A stretch of DNA of 64,000 nt from Cellulomonas hominis (GCF_014201095.1 NZ_JACHDN010000001.1:3410001-3474000), one strand, 5' to 3'. Counted from the stretch's first letter, positions 50,962-62,226 are shown. The notes: a model not told the origin generated them from the letters alone. Program-made: numbers and translations.

Positions 50962-51878
50962 GCAGCAGGCGGGTGCTGGTGGTCACGCACAGCGGTCGGC
51001 CCGAGGCCGTGACGGCGACCGAGGAGGCCGCCGCCGCGCTGACCGCAGCCGGGTTCACCCCGGTGCTGGCCGGCGAGGACGTGCCGGGGATGGCGTTCCA
51101 CGACATCGAGCTGGCGATGATCCTCGGCGGCGACGGGACGATCCTGCGCGCCGCGGAGCTCGCCCGGGCGGCCGGGGTGCCGCTGCTCGGCATCAACCTC
51201 GGGCACGTCGGCTTCCTCGCGGAGAGCGAGCGGGACGACATCACGGAGGCGGTCCGGCGGATCGCGGCGGGGGACTACACCGTCGAGGAGCGCACCACCC
51301 TGCAGGTGCAGGTCCAGGTGCCCGGGCGCGCGGACCCGGTGACGTCGTGGGCCCTGAACGAGGCGGCGCTGGAGAAGGCGGAGCCGGCGCGGATGGTCGA
51401 GGTCGTCATCGAGGTCGACGACCGGCCGCTGTCCAGCTTCGGGTGCGACGGGGTGGTGCTGGCGACGTCGACCGGTTCGACGGCGCACGCGTTCTCGGCC
51501 GGCGGGCCCGTCGTGTGGCCGGAGGTGGACAGCCTCATCGTGGTGCCGCTGTCGGCGCACGCGCTGTTCGCCCGGCCGCTCGTGGTCGGCCCGCGCAGCG
51601 TCGTGGCCGTCGAGGTGCTGACGCGGTCGCCGTCCCCGGCGGTGCTGGTGTGCGACGGCCGGCGGCACATCGAGGTGCCCGCCGGCTCGCGGGTCGAGGT
51701 GCGGCGCTCGCCCGTGCCGGTGCGCCTCGCGCGGCTGACCCCGGCGCCGTTCACCGACCGGCTGGTGCACAAGTTCGCGCTGCCGGTGGCGGGCTGGCGC
51801 GGCAGGCCGCCGGAGCTGCACGCCGGGCACGCGGCGCGCCGGCGGCACGACGACCCCGACCGGACGGACGAGGACTGA
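50958..51878 (+). CDS. nadK: NAD kinase
   Basis: Phosphorylates NAD to NADP using ATP or polyphosphate. The 306-residue protein has the GGDG motif at 57-60 (MILGGDGTILRAAEL), NLGHVGFLAE, the NEAALEK substrate motif, and GCDGVVLATSTGSTAHAFSA. The C-terminal ~30 residues are charged and probably disordered. It lies between tlyA and recN, as in most actinobacteria; the overlap with tlyA couples translation. Confidence 0.97.
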   Translation: MSSRRVLVVTHSGRPEAVTATEEAAAALTAAGFTPVLAGEDVPGMAFHDIELAMILGGDGTILRAAELARAAGVPLLGINLGHVGFLAESERDDITEAVRRIAAGDYTVEERTTLQVQVQVPGRADPVTSWALNEAALEKAEPARMVEVVIEVDDRPLSSFGCDGVVLATSTGSTAHAFSAGGPVVWPEVDSLIVVPLSAHALFARPLVVGPRSVVAVEVLTRSPSPAVLVCDGRRHIEVPAGSRVEVRRSPVPVRLARLTPAPFTDRLVHKFALPVAGWRGRPPELHAGHAARRRHDDPDRTDED

Positions 51879-51882
51879 GGGC

Positions 51883-53613
51883 GTGTTCGAGGAGATCACG
51901 ATCAGCGACCTGGGCGTCATCACCGGCGCCCGGATCCCGCTGCATCCGGGGCTGACGGTGCTGACCGGCGAGACCGGCGCCGGCAAGACGATGGTGCTGA
52001 CCGGGCTGAACCTGCTGCTGGGCGGCAAGGCCGACCCGGCGACGGTCCGGCGCGGCGCGGCGTCGGCGGTGGTGGAGGGGCGCGTCGTCGTCCCCGCCGG
52101 GTCGCCCGTGCTGGACCGGGCGGAGGAGGCCGGCGCGGCGACCGACGACGACGGCGGCCTCGTGCTGCTGCGCACGGTGTCCGCGCCGACCGACGACGCA
52201 CCCGGCCGGTCCCGCGCGCACCTGGGCGGCCGGTCGGTGCCGCAGGCCGTGCTGGCCGAGCTGGCCGAGTACCTCATCACGGTGCACGGGCAGCAGGACC
52301 AGGCCCGGCTCCGGTCGCCCGCGCACCAGCGGGAGGCGCTGGACGCGTTCGCGGGCGCGGCCCACGGCGCGCTGCTCGGCGAGTACCGGGCGGCGTGGGC
52401 CGAGCGGGCGCGGCTGCAGGCGACGATCGACGACCTCACGTCCCGGCGGCAGGACCTGGCGCGGGAGGCGGAGCTGCTGCGCCTGGGGCTGGCGGAGGTC
52501 GAGCGCATCGACCCGCAGCCCGGCGAGGACACGGAGCTGGCCGCGGAGATCGAGCGCCTCGAGCACGCGGAGGACCTGCGGGCCGCCGCGACGGGCGCGC
52601 ACGCCGCGCTGGTCGGTGACGAGGACGCCGCGGACGACGCCCCGAGCGCCGCCGGCGCGGTGGAGCACGCCCGCCGCCTGCTGGACGGCGCGGGCGCGCA
52701 CGACGCCCGGCTGGCCGAGCTCCGCGACCGGGTGGCCGAGGCCGGCTACCTGCTGGCGGACGCCGCGACCGAGCTGTCCTCCTACCTGCAGGACCTGCAG
52801 GCCGACCCGCTGCGCCTCGACGCGGCGCAGACCCGGCGCGCGGAGCTGGCCGCCCTGACCCGGTCGTACGGCGAGGACGTCGAGGCGGTGCTGCGCTGGG
52901 CCGACGAGGGCAGCCGCCGGCTGCTCGACATCGGCGACGGCGACGAGCGGGTCACCGCCCTGACCGCCGAGCGGCAGGCCCTGGACGCGCGGCTCGCGGA
53001 CCTCGCGGACCGCATCCGCGCGGCCCGCCGGGACGCCGCCACCCGGCTCGCCGCGACGGTCTCCGAGGAGCTCGCCGGCCTCGCGATGGCGGGCGCGTCG
53101 CTCGAGGTGCGCGTCGAGCCTGCGCCGGAGCTGGGTCCGCACGGTGGAGATGTCGTGGAGATGCTCCTGGTCCCGCACGCGGGCGCGCCCGCCCGGCCGC
53201 TCGGCAAGGGTGCGTCCGGCGGCGAGCTGTCCCGCGTCATGCTGGCGCTCGAGGTGGCGCTCGCCACGTCCCCCGACCAGGGCGAGCACCGCCCGGGCAC
53301 GTTCGTGTTCGACGAGGTCGACGCCGGCGTCGGCGGGCGCGCGGCGACCGAGGTGGGGCGTCGTCTCGCGGCGCTGGCGCGGAACGCGCAGGTCCTCGTG
53401 GTGACGCACCTGGCCCAGGTCGCGGCGTTCGCGGACCGGCACCTGGTCGTCACCAAGGCCGAGGACGGGGCGGTGACGGCGTCCGGCGTGCGCGAGGTCG
53501 CGGGGGAGGACCGGGTGCGCGAGCTCGCCCGGATGCTGTCCGGCCAGGAGGAATCCGGTGCGGCGCGCGCGCACGCGGCGGAGCTCCTGGAGCTGGGAAG
53601 CGTGGCACGATGA
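51883..53613 (+). CDS. recN: DNA repair protein RecN
   Basis: An SMC-like ATPase of 576 residues active in double-strand break repair. The Walker A motif is GETGAGKT at 29-36. The Q-loop region VHGQQDQARL, two coiled-coil arms in the middle third, the signature GKGASGGELSRVMLALEVAL, and Walker B TFVFDEVDAGVGGRAATEV are all present. VLVVTHLAQVAAFAD is the switch-histidine region. The GTG start lies 4 bases after the nadK stop; steA begins 6 bases after the recN stop. Confidence 0.98.
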   Translation: MFEEITISDLGVITGARIPLHPGLTVLTGETGAGKTMVLTGLNLLLGGKADPATVRRGAASAVVEGRVVVPAGSPVLDRAEEAGAATDDDGGLVLLRTVSAPTDDAPGRSRAHLGGRSVPQAVLAELAEYLITVHGQQDQARLRSPAHQREALDAFAGAAHGALLGEYRAAWAERARLQATIDDLTSRRQDLAREAELLRLGLAEVERIDPQPGEDTELAAEIERLEHAEDLRAAATGAHAALVGDEDAADDAPSAAGAVEHARRLLDGAGAHDARLAELRDRVAEAGYLLADAATELSSYLQDLQADPLRLDAAQTRRAELAALTRSYGEDVEAVLRWADEGSRRLLDIGDGDERVTALTAERQALDARLADLADRIRAARRDAATRLAATVSEELAGLAMAGASLEVRVEPAPELGPHGGDVVEMLLVPHAGAPARPLGKGASGGELSRVMLALEVALATSPDQGEHRPGTFVFDEVDAGVGGRAATEVGRRLAALARNAQVLVVTHLAQVAAFADRHLVVTKAEDGAVTASGVREVAGEDRVRELARMLSGQEESGAARAHAAELLELGSVAR

Positions 53614-53619
53614 ACACCG

Positions 53620-54810
53620 ATGAAACTCCTGCCCTCCCGTAGACGCCCCGCCGCGCCCCAGGGGGGCGAGCTCGTCGGCCCGGCCCGGGTCGACCCCCGC
53701 ACGAAGTCGCTGACCAAGCGGCTGCGCCCCGGGGAGATCGCCGTGATCGACCACGTCGACATCGACCGGGTCTCGGCCGAGGCGCTCGTCGCCTGCCAGC
53801 CCGCCGCGGTGCTCAACGCCGCGCGCTCGACGTCGGGCCGCTACCCGAACCTCGGCCCGGACATCCTCGTGTCCGCGGGCATCCCGCTGGTCGACGACCT
53901 CGGGCCGGACGTCATGACGATCCGCGAGGGCCGGACACTGCGCATCGACGGCGGAGCCGTCCACGACGGGGACCGGCTGGTCGCCGAGGGCGTCGTGCAG
54001 ACCGAGCAGTCCGTGGCCACCGACCAGGCGGCCGCGCGCGAGGGCCTGTCGGTCCAGCTCGAGTCGTTCGCCGCGAACACGATGGACTACCTGCGCCGGG
54101 AGCGCGACCTGCTGCTCGACGGCGTCGGCGTGCCCGACATCGTCACGGAGATCGAGGGCCGGCAGGTCCTCATCGTGGTGCGCGGCTACCACTACAAGGA
54201 GGACCTGGTCACCCTGCGCCCGTACATCCGCGAGTACCGCCCGGTGCTCATCGGGGTGGACGGCGGCGCGGACGCGATCCTCGAGGCCGGGTGGACCCCG
54301 GACATGATCGTCGGCGACATGGACTCCGTGTCCGACCGGGCGCTGCGCTGCGGCGCGGAGATCGTCGTGCACGCGTACCGCGACGGCCGCGCGCCGGGCC
54401 TGGCCCGCGTCGACCAGCTCGGCGTGCCGCACATCGTCTTCCCGGCGACCGGCACGAGCGAGGACGTCGCGATGCTGCTCGCGGACGACAAGGGCGCCGA
54501 GCTCATCGTCGCGGTGGGCACGCACGCGACCCTGGTGGAGTTCCTCGACAAGGGCCGCTCCGGCATGGCGAGCACCTTCCTCACGCGGCTCCGGGTCGGC
54601 GGCAAGCTCGTGGACGCCAAGGGCGTGTCCCGGCTGTACCGGAACCGGATCTCGAACCTCCAGCTCACCCTGCTCGTGCTGGCGGGCCTGCTCGCCCTCG
54701 GGGTCGCGCTGGCCTCGACCACCGCCGGGCAGACCCTGATCGGCCTGACCGCGGCCCGGTGGGACGACTTCGTCTCCTGGCTGGGGTCGCTGTTCGGCGG
54801 CACGCCATGA
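53620..54810 (+). CDS. steA: SteA-like septation protein
   Basis: A 396-residue protein of the family known as SteA in Corynebacterium glutamicum (Rv1697 position in mycobacteria), where SteA and SteB help cell separation with the RipA peptidoglycan hydrolase. The N-terminal half is family-specific (IDHVDIDRVSAEALVACQPA, GRYPNLGPDILVSAGIP). The second half resembles a thiamine pyrophosphokinase fold (VLIGVDGGADAILEAG, PDMIVGDMDSVSD). One transmembrane helix lies at ~348-367, leaving ~30 residues outside. The start ATG is 6 bases after recN. steB follows after 73 bases. Confidence 0.88.
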   Translation: MKLLPSRRRPAAPQGGELVGPARVDPRTKSLTKRLRPGEIAVIDHVDIDRVSAEALVACQPAAVLNAARSTSGRYPNLGPDILVSAGIPLVDDLGPDVMTIREGRTLRIDGGAVHDGDRLVAEGVVQTEQSVATDQAAAREGLSVQLESFAANTMDYLRRERDLLLDGVGVPDIVTEIEGRQVLIVVRGYHYKEDLVTLRPYIREYRPVLIGVDGGADAILEAGWTPDMIVGDMDSVSDRALRCGAEIVVHAYRDGRAPGLARVDQLGVPHIVFPATGTSEDVAMLLADDKGAELIVAVGTHATLVEFLDKGRSGMASTFLTRLRVGGKLVDAKGVSRLYRNRISNLQLTLLVLAGLLALGVALASTTAGQTLIGLTAARWDDFVSWLGSLFGGTP

Positions 54811-54883
54811 CGTGCCCGCCGGCCCCGACGCCCGCCCCCTCCCGTGCCGCCCTCGTGCCGGCACCCGACCGAGAGCTCCCGCT

Positions 54884-55951
54884 GTGATCGACTTCCGTTA
54901 CCACCTCGTCTCCCTGATCTCGGTGTTCCTGGCGCTGGCCGTCGGCATCGCGCTCGGCGCCGGCCCGCTGAAGGAGACGATCGGCGACACCCTCACCGGG
55001 CAGGTCGACCAGCTGCGCGCCGAGAAGGACGCGCTGCGCACCGAGCTCGACGAGTCCGCCGCGGACGTCGCCGCCGCGGACGCCTGGATCGGGGCCGCCG
55101 GGGCCGAGCTCGTCGAGGGCACGCTGAGCGACCGCCGCGTCGCCGTGGTCTCGCTCGGCACCGTGGACGGCGACGCCCGCACCGCGGTCGAGGACCAGCT
55201 CACCGACGCGGGCGCCTCGGTGAGCGCGCGCGTCACGCTGAACGAGGCGTGGACCTCCACGGACCTGCGGCAGTTCCGCTCGGCGCTCGTCAGCAGCATC
55301 GCGGCGTACCTGGACCCGCAGCCCGCCGACGGCGCGTCCGTGGACACCTCGCTCGCCGAGGCGCTCGTCCAGGGCCTGACCGGCGCGGACGCCGCGAACC
55401 CCGACCAGCTCAGCAGCTCCGCCGCCACGCTCCTGGAGTTCCTCACCTCGGGCGACGACCCGCTGGTGGCGTTCGAGGACACCGTGTCCGCGCCGGCCGA
55501 CGCGATCGTGCTGGTCGCGCCGACCGTCGTGCCCACGGCCGCGGGCACCGAGGCCACGCCGGACGCCGACGAGCTGCAGGCGACCCTGGACGCCGAGATC
55601 GCGCTGGCCCGCGTCGCGCAGGACCGCTCCGAGGGCGCGGTGGTGGTCGACGGCCCGCTCGCCGAGGGCACCCTGGTGTCCGCGATCCTGGCCGACGAGG
55701 ACGCCGCCGGCGACCTCACCACCGTCTCCGACGGCGACACCACCGCGGGCCGCGTCAACGTGCCGCTCGCGCTGAACGCGCGCATCGGCGGGACGAACGG
55801 CCACTACGGGCGCGGCGAGGACCTGACGGCGCTGCCGACCACCACCGTGCTGCCGCTGCCGGACCGCACGCCGACCGCCACCGGCGACGAGGTGCCGGCT
55901 GACGGCACCGAGGGCGCCGGCACGGAGGGCGACGCGGGGGCCGAGGGGTGA
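54884..55951 (+). CDS. steB: SteB/MctB-like membrane-anchored protein
   Basis: A 355-residue protein with one N-terminal transmembrane helix (HLVSLISVFLALAVGIALGA), a short coiled coil (~38-62, QVDQLRAEKDALRTELDES) and a large extracytoplasmic domain. The opening IDFRYHLVSLISVFLALAVG is diagnostic of the family called copper transporter MctB in mycobacteria and SteB in corynebacteria. Next to steA the septation role is preferred; copper transport rests on one mycobacterial homologue. The C-terminal ~35 residues are a Thr/Gly/Glu-rich tail. The GTG start is set by the family N-terminus. It overlaps the next gene by 4 bases. Confidence 0.87.
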   Translation: MIDFRYHLVSLISVFLALAVGIALGAGPLKETIGDTLTGQVDQLRAEKDALRTELDESAADVAAADAWIGAAGAELVEGTLSDRRVAVVSLGTVDGDARTAVEDQLTDAGASVSARVTLNEAWTSTDLRQFRSALVSSIAAYLDPQPADGASVDTSLAEALVQGLTGADAANPDQLSSSAATLLEFLTSGDDPLVAFEDTVSAPADAIVLVAPTVVPTAAGTEATPDADELQATLDAEIALARVAQDRSEGAVVVDGPLAEGTLVSAILADEDAAGDLTTVSDGDTTAGRVNVPLALNARIGGTNGHYGRGEDLTALPTTTVLPLPDRTPTATGDEVPADGTEGAGTEGDAGAEG

Positions 55952-56892
55952 GCGTCGCCCGGCGGGTCGCCGCGGCGGTCACCGCGCGGCTGACCACCAG
56001 CGTCGTGCGCGGCGTCCTCGACGACGACCCGCCCGGCGGGGCGCGGCTCTGGGAGCGCACCAACCACCGCGGCGAGCCCGTGAGCCTGCTCGGCGGCCCG
56101 GCCGTCGCGGCGGGCGTGCTGGCCGGCGGGCTCGTCGGTGCGCCGTCGGCCCGGGACGGGGCCGCGCTCGCCGTGGCCACGACGTCCGCGACCGCGTTCG
56201 GCCTGGTCGACGACCTCACCGAGGACCGGGAGGGCACGGTCCGCAAGGGCCTGCGCGGCCACCTGGGCGCCCTGGCCCGCGGGGAGGTGACGACCGGCGG
56301 GCTCAAGGTGCTCGGCATCGGCGCCGGGGCGCTCGTCGCCGCCGCGCTGTGCCGGCCCCACGACACCCACCCGTCCGGACGGGGCGCCGCGGCGGCGGCC
56401 CGGCTCGTGGACGTCGCGCTGGACGGCGCGCTCATCGCCGCCACCGCCAACCTCGTGAACCTGCTCGACCTGCGGCCCGGGCGCGCGCTCAAGGCCGCCG
56501 GCCTGGCCGCCTCGCCCGCCGCGGTGCTCGGCGGCCCGGGCGGGGGCGCCGCGGCCGCCGTGCTCGGCGCGGTCGCCGCGGAGCTGCCCGACGACCTCGC
56601 GGAGCGGGACATGCTCGGCGACTCCGGGGCGAACGGGCTGGGCGCGGTGCTCGGGACCGTCGCGGTGCAGCAGCTCCCGCGGCCCGCGCGGCTCGCGCTG
56701 CTCGCGGGCGTCGTGGGCCTGACGGTGGCGTCCGAGAAGGTGAGCTTCACGCAGGTCATCGCGCGCACGCCGGTGCTGCGGGAGATCGATGGCTGGGGCC
56801 GGCGGCCCGCGCACGCGCCGGCTGTCGCCGCGGACGCGCCGGACGGGCCCGCGCCCGACGTGCCCGCGCCGGACGGGGTGCCCGGGCGGTGA
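55948..56892 (+). CDS. MraY/WecA-like prenyl-phosphate sugar-phosphotransferase homologue
   Basis: A 314-residue polytopic membrane protein related to glycosyltransferase family 4 phosphotransferases, which attach a sugar phosphate to undecaprenyl phosphate. Recognisable pieces are AFGLVDDLTEDREGTVRKGL (the DDXXD-type region), NLVNLLDLRPGRALKA (in place of NXXNXXDGXDGLA) and LGDSGANGLGAVLG (the GDXGS motif). The second motif is altered, so activity on UDP-sugars is not certain. It is shorter than WecA. Translation is coupled to steB upstream and to the MurJ-like gene downstream. The C-terminal ~35 residues are Ala/Pro-rich. Confidence 0.75.
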   Translation: MSVARRVAAAVTARLTTSVVRGVLDDDPPGGARLWERTNHRGEPVSLLGGPAVAAGVLAGGLVGAPSARDGAALAVATTSATAFGLVDDLTEDREGTVRKGLRGHLGALARGEVTTGGLKVLGIGAGALVAAALCRPHDTHPSGRGAAAAARLVDVALDGALIAATANLVNLLDLRPGRALKAAGLAASPAAVLGGPGGGAAAAVLGAVAAELPDDLAERDMLGDSGANGLGAVLGTVAVQQLPRPARLALLAGVVGLTVASEKVSFTQVIARTPVLREIDGWGRRPAHAPAVAADAPDGPAPDVPAPDGVPGR

Positions 56893-58622
56893 GCCGGCGG
56901 GGCGTCCTGTCCGGTCTGGCGGGCGCCGCGGCCCTGATCTCGGTCGTGACGGTCGTCAGCCGGCTGCTGGGCTTCGCGCGGAACCTGGTCTTCGCCAACG
57001 CGGTCGGCGCCGAGGCGGTCGGCGACGCGTACAACTGGGCCAACACGCTGCCGAACGTGCTGTTCGAGGTGGCGGCGGGCGGGGCCCTCGCGGGTGCGCT
57101 GATCCCTGTCATCGCCGGGCCGCTGGCCCGCGGGATGCGGGACGACGTCTCGCGGATCGCCTCGGGGATGCTCGGCTGGACGCTCGGCGGGCTCACGCTG
57201 ATCGGCGCCGCGCTGGCCCTGGCCGCGCACCCGATCGCGGTGCTCGCGGACCTCGGGTCGCCCGCCGAGCGCGACCTCGTCGCGTTCTTCATCCGGGTGT
57301 TCGCGGTGCAGCTGCCGCTGTACGGGCTCGCGGTCGTGCTGTCGGGGGTGCTCCAGGCGCAGAAGAAGTTCTTCTGGCCGGCGTTCGCGCCGGTGCTGTC
57401 CAGCCTCGTGGTGATCGCGACGTACGCGGGCTACGGGCGGCTGCTCGCCGGTGCGGGCCTGTCGGCGGACACCGCGGACGTCGCGGGGCTGCCGCCCGGC
57501 GCCGCCGAGCTGCTGGCGTGGGGGACCACCGCCGGCGTGCTGGCGATGGGCCTGCCCCTGCTGGTCCCGGTGTGGCGCTCCGGGGTGCGGCTCCGGCTCG
57601 GCCTGCGGTTCCCCGAGGGCGTCGCGTCGCGGGCCCGGTCGCTGGCCCTGGCGGGGATCGGCGGGCTGGTCGCGCAGCAGGTCTCGGTGCTCGCGACGAT
57701 CACGCTGTCCCGGCGCTACGGCGGCGACGGCGCGCTGACGGTGTTCCAGTCGATGGTGCAGCCGACCTACCTGCTGCCCTACGCCGTGCTCGCGGTGCCG
57801 CTGGCGACGAGCACGTTCCCGCGGCTGGCCGCGGCCGCCGCGCGGGCGGACCGGGCCGGGTACGCGCCGCTGGCCGCGGTGACCACGCGGGCGGTCCTGG
57901 TGGCGGGCGGTGCGGGTGCGGCGCTGCTGGCGGCGGTCGCCCCGGCGGTCGCCACGGTGTTCTCGGTGATCGGTTCCGGGCGCACCGAGCTCATCGCCTC
58001 GATGGACGTCGCGCTGACCCTGATCGCGCCGGGCCTGCTCGGGCTCGGGCTGATCTTCCACGTGTCCCGGGCCCTGTACGCCCTCGAGCGCGGGCGCCTC
58101 GCGGTGCTCGCCGTGAGCAGCGGCTGGGCGACGGTCGTCGTCGCGTCCTGGGTGGCGTGCGCGATCCTCGTGCCGGGGGCCAAGGACGGCCCGGCGACGC
58201 TGCGGGCGCTCGGCATCGGGACGAGCACCGGCATGCTGGTCGCCGCCGTCGTCCTCGTGCTCGTGCTCCGCGCCGCGGCCGGCGCGGAGGCGGTCCGCGG
58301 GATCCTGCGCACGTCCGCGGTGCTGCTGGTCGGCGGGACCGTCGGTGCGGTGGTCGGGCGGTGGACCGTCGACACGGTGCAGGCGCTCACCGACGGGCTC
58401 CCCGGCGCCATCGCGGCCGCGGCGGGCGGCGGTGCCGTCGCCGGGGCGGTGGTGGTCGCGCTCGTCTGGGGTCTGGACCGGACGACCCTCACCGGCCTGG
58501 TCCGGCGCGGCGGCGCGGCCGTCACCCCGGCGGACGTGCCGCTCGACGCGGCGGTGCCGGGGACGCTGCCGCCGGAGCCGCCCGCCCACGACGACGACCC
58601 CGCACGGAAGGCGGACCGGTGA
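56889..58622 (+). CDS. MurJ/MviN-like lipid II flippase family protein
   Basis: A 577-residue MOP-superfamily protein with about fourteen helices. The opening SVVTVVSRLLGFARNLVFAN is typical of MurJ, followed by NTLPNVLFEVAAGGALAGAL and FAVQLPLYGLAVVLSGVLQA. MurJ flips the peptidoglycan precursor lipid II; paralogues flip other lipid-linked glycans. The main murJ of actinobacteria normally lies near the origin, by trxB/parB, so this is probably a second copy, perhaps dedicated to the product of the adjoining transferases. It overlaps both neighbours by 4 bases. A short charged tail follows the last helix. Confidence 0.85.
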   Translation: MSRRGVLSGLAGAAALISVVTVVSRLLGFARNLVFANAVGAEAVGDAYNWANTLPNVLFEVAAGGALAGALIPVIAGPLARGMRDDVSRIASGMLGWTLGGLTLIGAALALAAHPIAVLADLGSPAERDLVAFFIRVFAVQLPLYGLAVVLSGVLQAQKKFFWPAFAPVLSSLVVIATYAGYGRLLAGAGLSADTADVAGLPPGAAELLAWGTTAGVLAMGLPLLVPVWRSGVRLRLGLRFPEGVASRARSLALAGIGGLVAQQVSVLATITLSRRYGGDGALTVFQSMVQPTYLLPYAVLAVPLATSTFPRLAAAAARADRAGYAPLAAVTTRAVLVAGGAGAALLAAVAPAVATVFSVIGSGRTELIASMDVALTLIAPGLLGLGLIFHVSRALYALERGRLAVLAVSSGWATVVVASWVACAILVPGAKDGPATLRALGIGTSTGMLVAAVVLVLVLRAAAGAEAVRGILRTSAVLLVGGTVGAVVGRWTVDTVQALTDGLPGAIAAAAGGGAVAGAVVVALVWGLDRTTLTGLVRRGGAAVTPADVPLDAAVPGTLPPEPPAHDDDPARKADR

Positions 58623-59704
58623 CGGCACGACGGGTGCTGCAGGTGCTGGGCTCGAGCGCGGGCGGCGTCGCCCGGCACGTCGCCCAGGTCGCGGAGGCGC
58701 TCGCCGAGGCGGGGGACCACGTCGTCGTCGCGGGTCCGTCCGGGCTGCGCGGGACGGTCGCGCCCGACGGGGGAGCGGTGCGGTTCGCGCCGGTCGAGAT
58801 CGCCGACCGGCCGCACGCCTCGGACCTGCGGGCCGTCGCCCGGCTCGCCGCGCTGGCCCGCGAGGCCGACGCGGTGCACGCGCACGGGCTGCGCGCCGGC
58901 GCGCTCACGGTGCTCGCGGTGCGGTCGCGGCCCGGCCGCCGCCCGCGGGTCGTCGTGACGCTGCACAACCTGCCGGTGGGCGGGCGCGCCGTCCGGGCGG
59001 TGTCGGCGGTGCTCGGCCGGGTGGTCGCCCGGGGCGCGGACGTCGTGCTCGGGGTGTCCGGCGACCTGGTGGACCTGGCGCGCGCGCAGGGTGCGCGCAC
59101 GGCGGAACGGGCGCTGGTCCCCGCGCCGCGGCGTCCCGCCCCGGCGCAGGACCCGCGGGAGACCCGCGCCGCACTCGGGCTGGCGGCGGACGCCGACCTC
59201 GTGGTGACCGTCGCGCGCCTCGCGCCGCAGAAGGGTCTCGACACCCTCGTGGCGGCCGCCGCGGAGGCCGGCCGGGTGCGGTCCGGCCTGTGCTGGGTGG
59301 TCGCCGGGGACGGGCCCCTGCACGACGACCTGGCCGCGCGGGTCGCGGCGACCGGGGCGCCGGTGCGGCTGCTCGGCCGGCGCGAGGACGTGGCCGAGCT
59401 CATGGCCGCCGCGGACGTGGTCGCCTCCACCGCCGTGTGGGAGGGGCAGCCGCTCGCGGTGCAGGAGGCGCTCGGGCTCGGGGCCGCCGTCGTGGCGACC
59501 GACGCGGGCGGGACCCGTGAGGTCACCGGGGACGCGGCGGTGCTGGTGCCCGTCGGGGACGCCGCGGCGCTTGGCGCGGCGGTCGCGGCGGTGCTGGCCG
59601 ACGGCGCGCGCCGCGACGCGCTGCGGGCGGCGGCTCGCGCCCGGGCGGCGACGCTCCCGGCGCTCGGGGACGTCCTGGCGCAGCTGGACGCGCACTACCG
59701 CTGA
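58619..59704 (+). CDS. GT4-family glycosyltransferase
   Basis: A 361-residue GT-B fold enzyme. The N-terminal domain opens [20 protein letters not shown], and the C-terminal domain carries [33 protein letters not shown], and the EX7E motif in [14 protein letters not shown], typical of retaining GT4 enzymes. It would add a sugar from a nucleotide donor to a lipid or glycan acceptor in the cytoplasm. It is translationally coupled to the MurJ-like gene, so a shared pathway is likely. Donor and acceptor are unknown. Confidence 0.88.
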   Translation: MTARRVLQVLGSSAGGVARHVAQVAEALAEAGDHVVVAGPSGLRGTVAPDGGAVRFAPVEIADRPHASDLRAVARLAALAREADAVHAHGLRAGALTVLAVRSRPGRRPRVVVTLHNLPVGGRAVRAVSAVLGRVVARGADVVLGVSGDLVDLARAQGARTAERALVPAPRRPAPAQDPRETRAALGLAADADLVVTVARLAPQKGLDTLVAAAAEAGRVRSGLCWVVAGDGPLHDDLAARVAATGAPVRLLGRREDVAELMAAADVVASTAVWEGQPLAVQEALGLGAAVVATDAGGTREVTGDAAVLVPVGDAAALGAAVAAVLADGARRDALRAAARARAATLPALGDVLAQLDAHYR

Positions 59705-59748
59705 CGCGGGCGCGTGCAGGCCCGTGCGGCCCCGTGCCCGCCCTGAGA

Positions 59749-59794
59749 GGAGGGTTCCGCCGGACACGCCAGGCGTGTCGCGCCGGAACCCTCC
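59749..59794. repeat. Intergenic inverted repeat, locus 4
   Basis: GGAGGGTTCCG...GACACGCC faces GGCGTGTC...CGGAACCCTCC, two arms of 22 and 23 bases with one small internal mismatch. A fragment GCGTGTCGCCGG recurs 20 bases later. It may terminate the steA-GT4 transcript; it also resembles the other word arrays in style. The whole 187-base gap holds only this and the pyrG promoter. Confidence 0.7.
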
Positions 59795-59877
59795 GCTCGG
59801 CGGGGCGGGTGGCCGCGTGTCGCCGGAGTCACCCCCGCCGCGCCCGCGCGGCTGCCCCACGGGAGCCGCGCGTCCGG

Positions 59878-59883
59878 TACAGT
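59878..59883 (+). promoter_or_regulatory. Putative -10 element of pyrG (leaderless)
   Basis: TACAGT ends 8 bases before the pyrG GTG and no ribosome site lies between. Confidence 0.5.
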
Positions 59884-59891
59884 GGAAGCCC

Positions 59892-61588
<1,697 letters not shown>

Positions 61589-61592
<4 letters not shown>

Positions 61593-62194
61593 CGGTCGCC
61601 GGGGCCGGGCCGGCCGACCGGCCCGCCCCGCGGCCGGTGCTCGCGCACACCGACCTGCACCACGGGAAGATCTGGGACCTCGTCTCGGAGACCGTGGACC
61701 TCGGCGAGGCGCAGGTGGTCCGGGAGTTCGTCGACCACCCGGGCGCCGTCGCCGTGATCGCGCTCGACGCCGAGGACCGGGTGCTGCTGCTCAAGCAGTA
61801 CCGGCACCCGGTGCGCAGCGAGCTGTGGGAGCCGCCGGCCGGACTGCGGGACGTCGACGGCGAGCCGCCGCACGTCACCGCGGCGCGCGAGCTGGCCGAG
61901 GAGGCCGACCTGCGCGCGGCCACCTGGCACCTGCTCACGGAGTTCGCCACGAGCCCCGGCGGCTCGACCGAGCGGATCGGCGTCTACCTGGCGCGCGACC
62001 TGTCGGAGGTCCCCGAGGCCGAGCGGTTCGCCCGCGAGGAGGAGGAGGCCGAGATGGAGCCGCTGTGGCTGCCGCTCGACGAGGCGGTCGGCGCGGTGCT
62101 CGCGGGCCGGCTGCACAGCCCGAGCGCGGTCGTCGGCGTCCTCGCCGCCGCCGCGGCGCGGGACCGCGGGTGGAGCACGCTGCGTCCGGTGTGA
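61589..62194 (+). CDS. NUDIX hydrolase, ADP-ribose pyrophosphatase-like
   Basis: A 201-residue enzyme with the NUDIX box in [20 protein letters not shown] (REXXEE core) and the ADPRase-type flanks [34 protein letters not shown] and [18 protein letters not shown]. It probably splits ADP-ribose or related nucleoside diphosphates. It follows pyrG in mycobacteria as well (Rv1700). The GTG start overlaps the pyrG stop. Confidence 0.92.
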
Positions 62195-62226
62195 CCCCGC
62201 TCACGGCATGGCTCTGACCTGGGGGT

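Noticed and set aside
54884..55951. Naming the gene a copper transporter
   Set aside because: The name comes from one mycobacterial homologue. The protein has one helix and no metal-binding motif, and the link to steA favours a septation role.
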